From assembly GCF_019048525.1 (NCBI RefSeq), contig NZ_CP077369.1, positions 1,860,001 to 1,924,000 of the forward strand: a stretch of DNA of 64,000 bases, in the 5' to 3' direction. The translations under genes and the position numbers were made by a program. The stretch comes from Acinetobacter lwoffii (GTDB lineage Bacteria; Pseudomonadota; Gammaproteobacteria; Pseudomonadales; Moraxellaceae). Of the stretch, positions 45,644 to 52,301 are shown piece after piece (position 1 is the stretch's first letter; every line of letters starts with the position of its first letter). The notes beneath the pieces are model-generated. The model saw nothing but the letters and a program-made list of their open reading frames with translations. It was not told the origin of the DNA and made no database searches.

Positions 45644-45897
45644 TCAATTTCTAATGCCTGCTCACCGATTTTTGCATGTAGTTTTTTTAGATCAATGGGT
45701 GGTTCTGCTGGAGCTTTTGATTGATCGAAGGCTTGCGAGGAAGCCGAAATCAATTGATTTTTCCAGTCAATAATTTGGTTTTGATGAACATCAAATTCAG
45801 CACTCAATTCAGCAAGTGTTTTTTCTGCTTTAATCGCAGCAAGTGCTACCTTAGCTTTAAAGTCATTTGAATGATTTCTTCTTGGTCTACGTGTCAT
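45592..45897 (-). CDS. IS3-family transposase OrfA
   Basis: 101 residues from ATG 45897 (GGAG upstream). Helix-turn-helix FKAKVALAAIKAEKTLAELSA..., then a leucine-zipper-like end with IGEQALEIDFLEGVLKKLG. The slippery heptamer lies within the codons for DFLEG. Supplies DNA binding and dimerisation. Confidence 0.85.
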   Translation of the reverse strand: MTRRPRRNHSNDFKAKVALAAIKAEKTLAELSAEFDVHQNQIIDWKNQLISASSQAFDQSKAPAEPPIDLKKLHAKIGEQALEIDFLEGVLKKLGRFNHKS

Positions 45898-46068
45898 AAA
45901 ATACTCCATATATTGATGTTTATAACATCATTTGGGGAGCAAAATATCACTTATAGGTGTTGTTCAAATTTCCTGATCCACCTCTCCTTTCTATTTATGA
46001 ATCATAGGTATCTTTATATTAATTGTTATAATGTAACATTTAAAGACAAGGTTACACTTACCTTACAT

Positions 46069-46095
46069 AAAGAAAACCCGCGGATAGCGGGTTAG
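46069..46095 (-). terminator. Hairpin terminator right of the first IS3 element
   Basis: AACCCGC / GCGGGTT with GGATA loop and leftward TTTTCTTT. Ends the leftward lipoprotein transcript from 46.5 kb. Confidence 0.6.
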
Positions 46096-46181
46096 TGATG
46101 CTTTACTTAGTTATTACAGACCTGGTCATGAGAGGTCTTAAGTCCAATATAAAGATTTAATATTTCAGAAGTAAGAAAGCT

Positions 46182-46517
46182 TTAGCACTGAATAGCATCT
46201 TTCTCTTTGTAGTGATCCAAAACCAAATCCATATCAGCCAAAAGTGCAACTTCAGAGTATTCACCGGGTGATAGCTTCAACAAGTTAGGCATATAGTTCT
46301 TTTTATACTCACGCGGATAGTCTCTGCATAAGATTTTTACCCGCGCATCTTGAGTAGTGAACTCTGAGTCTAATTTTTCTATGTATTTACTAAGAATATT
46401 ATCTGAGTTCTCAAGAGCTGTTGTGGTTGTGATTGGATCTATATCTTCATTAAGTTGCTTCTGGCAGCCAACAAAAGCCAAAGATAAGAGTAGGGTAGTA
46501 AGTGTGATGTATTTCAT
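46182..46517 (-). CDS. Putative lipoprotein (111 residues), hypothetical
   Basis: N-terminal MKYITLTTLLLSLAFVGCQK is a lipoprotein-like signal (Cys 18; Phe at -3 is slightly off consensus). The mature part is acidic and helical with two further Cys (ILCRDYP and DAIQC) that could form a disulfide. No family recognised. Weak ribosome site. One of two small lipoproteins in the accessory region. Confidence 0.6.
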   Translation of the reverse strand: MKYITLTTLLLSLAFVGCQKQLNEDIDPITTTTALENSDNILSKYIEKLDSEFTTQDARVKILCRDYPREYKKNYMPNLLKLSPGEYSEVALLADMDLVLDHYKEKDAIQC

Positions 46518-46566
46518 AGTTCGGTTTTATTGTTATTGTACTTTGAATTATATAGAGAATTTCATA

Positions 46567-46593
46567 AAAGAAAACCCACCGGAGGGGTGGGTT
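46567..46593 (-). terminator. Terminator left of the HipA-like module
   Basis: AACCCACC / GGTGGGTT with a GGAGG loop and leftward TTTTCTTTT. It may end a transcript from 48.5 kb. Confidence 0.6.
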
Positions 46594-46678
46594 CATTTAA
46601 TAAATTGATGAGTTAGTTTGGCTGTATTTTAAAATAGGCTTTTAGTAGTCATATTTACCAACATAAAAATTATGGTTG

Positions 46679-47593
46679 TTAAACCTCTAGCTTTGAAGAC
46701 ATATTCTTATTGAAATTAGCCCATCCAAGAATTTTATTGGCAACAATATTTTCTGAGCTTGAATACACAGCTGTAATCCCTTTTCTCTGAAGACGCCATT
46801 CAAGTTCGTTTAAATAGTTTTGTCTCTTCTCACGCTCTTCAATTTTTAATAGATTAAACTGTTCATCACTAGGGGTAAGAATAAACAAACCTGTATCATT
46901 GTCAGCCTTAAGATGATCCCTTGCTATTTCTAAATTACTTACAGCTTTTAAACAATTTAATTCAATTGTTTCATGGGATGAATAGACAGTGGAAACCATA
47001 TCTGCAATTTTTTTAGAATTATAAAGCTGAATAGGAACGTTGATTTTACGTTTTATTTTAGAATCATTAATTTCAACTATTGGCTGAAGTGGAAATATCT
47101 TGTGATACTCCTGACCCATCTCTTTTTTTAATATTGAACGGATATGGTTTTGAAAAGCGTTTGTCTTTATAGGCTTAAATCTGTTAGTGGAAATGTCTTT
47201 ATTATCATGTAATTTTGACAATGGAACAGCTTGTAATAGTAAATCATTTAAAATTTGATCAAGATTTTGGCCGCGAGCTAATCCACGTTTTTCATAAATT
47301 ATTTGTGAAGAAAATGATTTTTCCAGCCCAAACATGAAAGCATCTTCGATTAAGTTTATAGATTCTGTAATTATCTGAGTGATTTCATCTCCATATGCAC
47401 ATTTGACTCTTCCAAAATCTTCGATAAAACGGGTATGACTAATACCATTTTCGTTAAAAATTATCCCTATAGCTAATTGCTCATTCGAAACAATATCTGG
47501 AGTGAAGCGAATTTGAGACCAAATTCCACTTACATGAGAATCAGTTTGCGGTAATTTTCTAAACTTTTCTTCTAATCTACGTGAGATACTCAT
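46679..47593 (-). CDS. Protein with DUF3037-like N-terminus, partner of the HipA-like kinase
   Basis: 304 residues, not firmly recognised. Residues about 25-75 (WSQIRFTPDIVSNEQLAIGI ... RFIEDFGRV) follow the DUF3037 pattern of a strand, PD, E and GV/GI, a family often found beside HipA-like kinases. The middle is polar; the C-terminal part has VSNLEIARDHLKADNDTGLF and a charged helix KIEEREKRQNYLNELEWRLQ. GAGG before the ATG. It starts 18 bases after the kinase stop, in the same direction, so they form an operon. Possible substrate, antitoxin-like or effector partner. AT-rich, unlike chromosomal neighbours. Confidence 0.6.
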   Translation of the reverse strand: MSISRRLEEKFRKLPQTDSHVSGIWSQIRFTPDIVSNEQLAIGIIFNENGISHTRFIEDFGRVKCAYGDEITQIITESINLIEDAFMFGLEKSFSSQIIYEKRGLARGQNLDQILNDLLLQAVPLSKLHDNKDISTNRFKPIKTNAFQNHIRSILKKEMGQEYHKIFPLQPIVEINDSKIKRKINVPIQLYNSKKIADMVSTVYSSHETIELNCLKAVSNLEIARDHLKADNDTGLFILTPSDEQFNLLKIEEREKRQNYLNELEWRLQRKGITAVYSSSENIVANKILGWANFNKNMSSKLEV

Positions 47594-47611
47594 TTCATAA
47601 TCCTCAAAGAT

Positions 47612-48553
47612 TTAGGAAAAGGTGCTATTTTGGGGGCCAAGCACAATCTCGCAATGACTCTCAAATTCAAGTGTATTGGATGCTCTGAATTCTAAAAACT
47701 CAAGTAACATTTCTGATACCGGTTTTTTGGGAACTCCCTCTATTTTAGAATCTAAAAACTCATTATCCAATAAATCTTCTAAATATTCTTGTAGTTTATC
47801 TTTAATCTCAGAAAAAGCTTTTGCCTGACTTGCTTTTGATGCTTTTAAACAATCCATTGCATGCTCAGGAATTAGAAGTGGAGTGGAAGAAAATCTCTTG
47901 CACAGCGTTTTTATGTAGATATTGAACCAGAATAAGTTTATTGGACGGGTTTGAATAAGATCCCAAGAATTCCAGTTGCTACTCGTGAGAATCTCTCCAT
48001 GATCAATTAAGGAAAATGTCTTATTGGGTAGTTCTAGGATATTCCCCATATTGCGATCTTCGTTAAAAATCCAATGATCGCAAGCTATAAGCTTGTCTAG
48101 CTGTTTCCAATCTTTTAGTGTTTCAAAAAATAAATGTTCTAAATATTGTTGAAGTTTTGGATCATTCTCTTTTTTTATTTCAACTCTTTGATTTATACCT
48201 GCATTATCAGTAGAAACCCAAGCATATGTAAACCCTCGATATCTGTCTATTTCAGAAAGTTTTTGCCACATTTCTGGATCTGTATCTTCACTTACTTCTA
48301 ATTCCAAAATTCCAGCCAATTCTGGCTGGGGCAGGTCTAGAGATTTAAGCATGAGGTAGCCTATGACCTCATTTATCAATCCACGCGGAGAGTTTGCACC
48401 ATACACTTTAACCCAAGTATTTCTCTTGATACCATCTAACCACTCAATGCTTGCCATGTGGGTTTTAAGTCCAATAACACCATCAACAGCACCTTTTAAA
48501 AAAGTTAAATATGAAGACCGGGGTAAATAACATATCGGATCATCAGGGTTCAT
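47612..48553 (-). CDS. HipA-like kinase (HipA_2 type) in the prophage immunity region
   Basis: 313 residues. Kinase features by eye: WVKVYG (ATP Lys), INEVIGYLMLKSLDLPQP (helix C, Glu), catalytic HWIFNEDRNMGNIL with D, N, D and N at about 158-172, and the metal-binding FSLIDHGEIL (D). This matches the HipA_2 family rather than the Ser/Thr HipA of hipBA. No HipB-like repressor is adjacent. The start has GGAG and the repeated leader motif upstream. Such kinases phosphorylate translation components in persistence toxins; here the target is unknown. Complete, with no frameshift. Confidence 0.72.
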   Translation of the reverse strand: MNPDDPICYLPRSSYLTFLKGAVDGVIGLKTHMASIEWLDGIKRNTWVKVYGANSPRGLINEVIGYLMLKSLDLPQPELAGILELEVSEDTDPEMWQKLSEIDRYRGFTYAWVSTDNAGINQRVEIKKENDPKLQQYLEHLFFETLKDWKQLDKLIACDHWIFNEDRNMGNILELPNKTFSLIDHGEILTSSNWNSWDLIQTRPINLFWFNIYIKTLCKRFSSTPLLIPEHAMDCLKASKASQAKAFSEIKDKLQEYLEDLLDNEFLDSKIEGVPKKPVSEMLLEFLEFRASNTLEFESHCEIVLGPQNSTFS

Positions 48554-48568
48554 TTTTCTCTCCGCCCA

Positions 48569-48593
48569 ATCAAAGGGCTGCGTCAGGTTTGCA
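48569..48593 (-). repeat. Repeated leader motif, copy C
   Basis: Plus-strand AAAGGGCTGCGTCAGGTTTG (48572-48591), 16 bases before the HipA-like kinase start; GCCC and GGGC around TTTGATT could form a hairpin that presents GGAG. Confidence 0.5.
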
Positions 48594-48629
48594 GTTATTT
48601 ATTCCAGCTAGCAAAATTAATTGGGCTAT

Positions 48630-48932
48630 TTATATATCTGAATACTTTTCTAAAAACTCATCTATCCATCCTTGTGCCACTTCAAGATTGGTTATGTCCG
48701 CCAACTTTAGATTCGTCTCTTCTGCTTCGTTAAAGCCTTCAATAATAGCTTCAAAGATATTTGCCTCACTAATGACCTCGCGTGCTATTTCAGCAGCGTC
48801 ATAGCTTTGCTTGGCCTTCTTAAGCGAAGCTATTTGCTTATCAATCCCTTCACCGATTTTACCTAATGCCAATTTAAATTCTTGACGATTAATTGTTAGC
48901 GCAGTTTTGGATTTATTAAGTGTTGCGATCAT
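48630..48932 (-). CDS. Prophage protein (100 residues), helical, hypothetical
   Basis: MIATLNKSKTALTINRQEFK start, then mostly helical and acidic (KKAKQSYDAAEIAREVISEA...). AAGGA seven bases upstream. Follows the repeated leader motif copy B. It lies just upstream of the kinase pair on the same strand, so it may belong to that unit. No family recognised. Confidence 0.6.
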   Translation of the reverse strand: MIATLNKSKTALTINRQEFKLALGKIGEGIDKQIASLKKAKQSYDAAEIAREVISEANIFEAIIEGFNEAEETNLKLADITNLEVAQGWIDEFLEKYSDI

Positions 48933-48971
48933 TGTGGTTTCCTTCTTAGAGATATTTTATTAAATATTTTC

Positions 48972-48995
48972 AATCAAAGAGCGGTGTCGGTTCGC
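48972..48995 (-). repeat. Repeated leader motif, copy B
   Basis: Plus-strand CAAAGAGCGGTGTCGGTTCG (48975-48994), 40 bases before the start of the 100-residue gene. Confidence 0.5.
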
Positions 48996-49058
48996 ATTTT
49001 AAAAAGCCATTGAGAACCATGCTATGGCTACTCCTGTAAAGAGTAACCCTAGTCATAT

Positions 49059-49277
49059 TTATTCATCTTTCTTATTAACCATCTTTTGACCCAGTTTTCC
49101 TTCCTTGCAAAGTTGAACGATCTGATCATTGGTATACACAGGAATAAAACGGCCTTTCCCAAGTCCTTTAATTAGAACCTGAACATCGAAGGCGGAGAGG
49201 GTCACACCTTCATTGTTTTGCGCAGCTTCTTTAAGTCGGTCTACAACTTGATTAATAGGTAGTTGTGAATGATCCAT
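49059..49277 (-). CDS. Prophage protein (72 residues), hypothetical
   Basis: MDHSQLPINQVVDRLKEAAQ start; basic, with LSAFDVQVLIKGLGKGRFIP. Strong AAGGAG before the ATG. It follows the repressor gene by 12 bases on the same strand, so it is probably expressed in the lysogen. Confidence 0.6.
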   Translation of the reverse strand: MDHSQLPINQVVDRLKEAAQNNEGVTLSAFDVQVLIKGLGKGRFIPVYTNDQIVQLCKEGKLGQKMVNKKDE

Positions 49278-49289
49278 TGTATTATCTCC

Positions 49290-50075
49290 TTAAGGTTTAA
49301 CTAGAGCTGATTCCAGGCGACCAATAAAATCAATTTCATTAAGCTGCTCATTGGTAATAAATTCATCTGGATAGCGAATCTTGTCAGGATTATCGCTTGC
49401 AAGCCTTACAGTTGTGCTACCTGCATAACTGATGAAAATCCTTTTCATTCTTAGCTCGTAGTTATGTTTAAAAACATATACCGATCCACTTTTAAGCATG
49501 CTTGGATCTTTATCAGCCACATCAATAAAGAGAGGGCTATCTGGTGCCACAGTAGGCCACATGCTGTATTCGTCAGAATAAATTACCCGCAAGTTTTCAG
49601 GCTTGGCCTGAATACCTAAAATTCTTAATAGTGATGGGTCAATATCTAAATATTCACTTGGATCTTCTAAATAATTCTCTATCCCACTTCCACAAGAGGC
49701 CTTTACATCCCTATACACCGGTATTCTCACATTGTTTTTTTTAATCCCTTCAGCACCACGAAATTCAATGGGCGCAATTTGGATCCCGCTTTTATTTGAA
49801 ATATCACTTAAAGGCATGGTGATGGCATTTGCCTGATCCAAAAAACCTTTAGGCTTACCAAAAGCTTCCTCTATTTTGGTTGCAGTCTCATCGCCAATAT
49901 TTTTGGTCGGGTTTTTCCCGATGTATTGGCTAACCAAATTATAAGAAATCCCCACCTTTTCAGCAAAATCAGTACGACTCAACCCAGATTCCTTCATTAA
50001 GTCTCGAGCATTCTTAAGCCGTATTTCATGAATTTGCATCAAACCAGACATGCCAAACCCCATTATTAAATCCAT
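49290..50075 (-). CDS. CI-like phage repressor with S24 peptidase domain
   Basis: Up to 261 residues. N-terminal helix-turn-helix (about 20-70: RDLMKESGLSRTDFAEKVGISYNLVSQYIG), linker, and LexA/CI-type S24 domain (about 130-255). The probable self-cleavage site is Cys-Gly in VKASCGSG, as in UmuD; the catalytic Ser is in YSDEYSMWPT and Lys in LRMKRIFIS. DNA-damage induction through RecA is expected. Several starts are possible (50075, 50063, 50051, 50039). Divergent from cro across the operator cluster. Confidence 0.88.
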   Translation of the reverse strand: MDLIMGFGMSGLMQIHEIRLKNARDLMKESGLSRTDFAEKVGISYNLVSQYIGKNPTKNIGDETATKIEEAFGKPKGFLDQANAITMPLSDISNKSGIQIAPIEFRGAEGIKKNNVRIPVYRDVKASCGSGIENYLEDPSEYLDIDPSLLRILGIQAKPENLRVIYSDEYSMWPTVAPDSPLFIDVADKDPSMLKSGSVYVFKHNYELRMKRIFISYAGSTTVRLASDNPDKIRYPDEFITNEQLNEIDFIGRLESALVKP

Positions 50076-50084
50076 TACTAAATT

Positions 50085-50173
50085 TACCTGTTAGGTAGAA
50101 AAAATAAATACCCTGACAGGTTGAATAAATTTTACCTAAAAGGTATATTTAATATTAATTTACCTATCAGGTG
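50085..50173. promoter_or_regulatory. OR-like operator cluster and pR promoter
   Basis: Four sites: TACCT-GTT-AGGTA (50085-50097), ACCCT-GAC-AGGTT (50110-50122, degenerate), TACCT-AAA-AGGTA (50133-50145), TACCT-ATC-AGGTG (50161-50173). Rightward promoter TTGAAT (50121-50126), 17 bases, TATATT (50144-50149), covered by the third site; the second overlaps its -35 box and the fourth overlaps the AGGTG ribosome site of cro. Confidence 0.78.
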
Positions 50174-50180
50174 TATTTTC

Positions 50181-50405
50181 ATGCGAAACCTATATGATTA
50201 CTGGAAATCCTTAAGCGAGGATGAGAAGCATATTTTTTGTTCTCGTGTAGGGGTGTCTTACGGCTATATGGAATCACATTTGATTCATGGTCGTAAAAAA
50301 CCCCGCATGGAAACTATCCAAGCAATTGTTGATGCTAGCAATAACAAGCTATCCCACAAAAATCTTTTTGACTTCTTCCTAAAGAAGACCCCAATAGCTG
50401 CTTAA
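50181..50405 (+). CDS. Cro-like regulator
   Basis: 74 residues from ATG 50181: LYDYWKSLSEDEKHIFCSRV then GVSYGYMESHLIHGRKKPRMETIQAIVD, a YdaS/Cro-type helix-turn-helix. AGGTG seven bases upstream is the ribosome site and part of an operator. First gene of the rightward early operon, opposite the CI-like repressor. Confidence 0.75.
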   Translation: MRNLYDYWKSLSEDEKHIFCSRVGVSYGYMESHLIHGRKKPRMETIQAIVDASNNKLSHKNLFDFFLKKTPIAA

Positions 50406-50461
50406 ACCAATTATCAATCAGTAATCGTTTTAAAGAAACGTGAACAAAAACAGGGATTCAC

Positions 50462-50944
50462 ATGATTCTAAAGAAAGAAACAAGAATAGCGATTCATCAG
50501 ATGATTAATCAGTCCGAAGGATTTGATCCAAAGGATATTGCTCAAGTCACTGGTGATGCGCACAAGACGATTTGCAACTATGGCAATCCAAATATGGAGA
50601 ACCATGATCCAAGTCTAAAGAAGTTTGAGGCGATCATGCTTTTGACCCAAAACCCGGTAGTTCTGAAAGTTTGGGCGCACATGCTAGGTTTTGTTCTTAT
50701 GCCGGCAGGTGGAGAAGGCACACATCGTCAGATGACTATCGTAGAGGCATTACTTCAAATGAATTCTGAAACTGGAAAAGCCAATCAAAAGGTTTATGAG
50801 GTTTTAGAAGATGGCATGGTGACGCCACAAGAATATGCGGAAGCGAGCGAAATTCTTAATCGCATTATTGAAAACGCTAAAGCGGCGGATATGGCTTTAA
50901 GCAAGCAAATGCATAAATTCATGTCTTGTCCTGAAATAGATTGA
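50462..50944 (+). CDS. Phage regulatory protein CII (CP76-like), 3' end altered by an IS
   Basis: 160 residues now. Resembles phage CII/CP76 proteins: helix-turn-helix-like N-terminus (IAIHQMINQSEGFDPKDIAQ, HKTICNYGNPNME), then LLTQNPVVLKVWAHMLGF and a helical end. An IS3-family element is inserted at codon about 153: the last residues MSCPEID come from the IS end. Removing the IS and one TCA restores an ending FTQKEKA with its stop inside the terminator at 52245. The change touches only the tail, so function may survive. Its role is control of establishment or early transcription. Confidence 0.75.
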   Translation: MILKKETRIAIHQMINQSEGFDPKDIAQVTGDAHKTICNYGNPNMENHDPSLKKFEAIMLLTQNPVVLKVWAHMLGFVLMPAGGEGTHRQMTIVEALLQMNSETGKANQKVYEVLEDGMVTPQEYAEASEILNRIIENAKAADMALSKQMHKFMSCPEID

Positions 50945-50966
50945 CAGTATTCCACTTCAAACCGAG

Positions 50967-51776
50967 TTAAGCAATTAGCTCGGTTTTTGTTTGCTCATAC
51001 ATCTGATTCGGGGTGTTCATATTTAAACTTAAATGCGGTCTATAACAATTGTAAATCATGATAGATTCCGCAATTAAGTGATCTAACTCCTTCATGGTTT
51101 GACATCGCGTGGTTAAAAACTCCTGCTTTAATATTCCATTAATTCGCTCTGCTAATGCATTCTGATAACAGTCCTTGCCATCTGTCATGGAAGGACATAT
51201 CCCATAATGGCGCAATGCCGATTGATATAGCTCAGAGCAATACTGAGAGCCTCTGTCTGAATGGTGAATCATCCTGGCTGCCCGATCTGTCACATGCTGC
51301 ATCGCCATATGTAGTGCCTGCACAACATTCTCTGCACGCATATCATTCGATAACTTATAACCTTTAATCTGTCGGGTATAAGCATCTGTCACCAAGGATA
51401 AATAATGCACACCTTCAGCACTCTCAACATAGGTAATATCACTAACAAAGACTTCATTGGCTTGCACCGCTGAATAATCCTTTAATAAATTTGGATGCTT
51501 CTTCATCCAATGCTTGCTATCCGTAGTTTTTGTATAGCGACGCTTAGGGCGAATCAATAAGTTATTTTCTTTCAATATTTTAAATAACTGATCCCGTCCA
51601 CACTTTAAACCACGTTGCAACAATTTGCCTTTAATAAGCCAATACAGCTTACGTGTTCCGATACTTGGCATGAGACAGCGATATTCCATAACCAACTCAA
51701 GTATTTGTTCAGTTGCTTGTGCAGTCATTTGAGCACGTTTTTCTGCTTGATAATAAGCTTGTCGGGTGATTCCCAA
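50967..51776 (-). CDS. IS3-family transposase OrfB
   Basis: Integrase core: VFVSDITYVES (D), HHSDRGSQYCS (D), NALAERINGILKQEFL (E). The frame remains open upstream in the -1 frame of OrfA (RRLSVSRYCQWLGITRQAYYQ), so the active protein is probably an OrfAB fusion. Belongs to a different IS3 subgroup from the element at 44.7 kb. Confidence 0.88.
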   Translation of the reverse strand: MGITRQAYYQAEKRAQMTAQATEQILELVMEYRCLMPSIGTRKLYWLIKGKLLQRGLKCGRDQLFKILKENNLLIRPKRRYTKTTDSKHWMKKHPNLLKDYSAVQANEVFVSDITYVESAEGVHYLSLVTDAYTRQIKGYKLSNDMRAENVVQALHMAMQHVTDRAARMIHHSDRGSQYCSELYQSALRHYGICPSMTDGKDCYQNALAERINGILKQEFLTTRCQTMKELDHLIAESIMIYNCYRPHLSLNMNTPNQMYEQTKTELIA

Positions 51777-51799
51777 CCACTGACAATAACGTGAAACGC

Positions 51800-52189
51800 T
51801 TAGTCTTCTTTGGCTTTGCCAATCTTTGAAACGTGCTCGGTATACTTTTTTCCAAGATCAGTCCCACATTCTTTATCAATGTGATAAATCACATCCTGAA
51901 TAAATTCAGTTTTAAGCTTTTCTGCGGCTAACTGCTTTTCTAATTGGCGGATTCGTTGTTGGGGTGTCAATTGGCGTTTAGAAGAAGTCGGCATATTCGA
52001 AGTCCAGTCCTGTTGTCCGTGCTTGCGTAACCATACCAGCACAGTTGATCTTCCTTGAATACCATATTTTGCCTGAGCTTGCTTATAAGTAATTTGCCCT
52101 TTTTCTACTTCATGTACCACCATCATTTTAAAGGCAAAGCTATAGTCACGTTGTGTACGTTTAACTCGTTGTTCTCGTTTATGTTCCAT
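51800..52189 (-). CDS. IS3-family transposase OrfA
   Basis: 129 residues. Helix-turn-helix DYSFAFKMMVVHEVEKGQIT and YGIQGRSTVLVWLRKHG, then a coiled-coil-like QQRIRQLEKQLAAEKLKTEF for dimerisation. Intact. Confidence 0.88.
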   Translation of the reverse strand: MEHKREQRVKRTQRDYSFAFKMMVVHEVEKGQITYKQAQAKYGIQGRSTVLVWLRKHGQQDWTSNMPTSSKRQLTPQQRIRQLEKQLAAEKLKTEFIQDVIYHIDKECGTDLGKKYTEHVSKIGKAKED

Positions 52190-52244
52190 AAAATAAGTCT
52201 CTTAAGGTGTAAACTTATTTCAGGACGGGACATCACACAAAAAG

Positions 52245-52275
52245 AAAAAGCCTGATTTCTGAGATCAGGCTTTTT
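52245..52275 (+). terminator. Original terminator of the CII-like gene
   Basis: GCCTGAT / ATCAGGC with flanking A and T runs. The native stop codon of the CII-like gene lies in the 5' arm (TGA at 52253-52255). Lies before the replication genes, so early transcription may need antitermination. Confidence 0.75.
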
Positions 52276-52301
52276 AATTCGAATTCGATCGGAGAAAAGA
52301 A

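Larger units (their letters stand above)
44704..45985. mobile_element. IS3-family insertion sequence (first)
   Basis: About 1282 bp. Ends share AGAGGTGG and an imperfect continuation with TTTGAACAAC; flanked by CCT on both sides (44701-44703, 45986-45988), a 3-bp duplication typical of IS3. Contains overlapping orfA and orfB with a -1 slippery site. Ends are tentative because the outer 8 bp and the 3-bp repeat are short. Confidence 0.75.
50922..52232. mobile_element. IS3-family insertion sequence (second)
   Basis: 1311 bp. Inverted repeats start TGTCTTGTCCTGAAATA (left) and TGTCCCGTCCTGAAATA (right), flanked by a 3-bp duplication TCA (50919-50921 and 52233-52235). Two overlapping leftward frames. 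It sits inside the end of the CII-like gene and separates it from its terminator and the replication genes. Confidence 0.88.

Noticed and set aside
47612..48553. Classic hipBA toxin-antitoxin locus
   Set aside because: The kinase fits HipA_2 and lacks an adjacent HipB-like repressor; calling it hipA would overstate the evidence.
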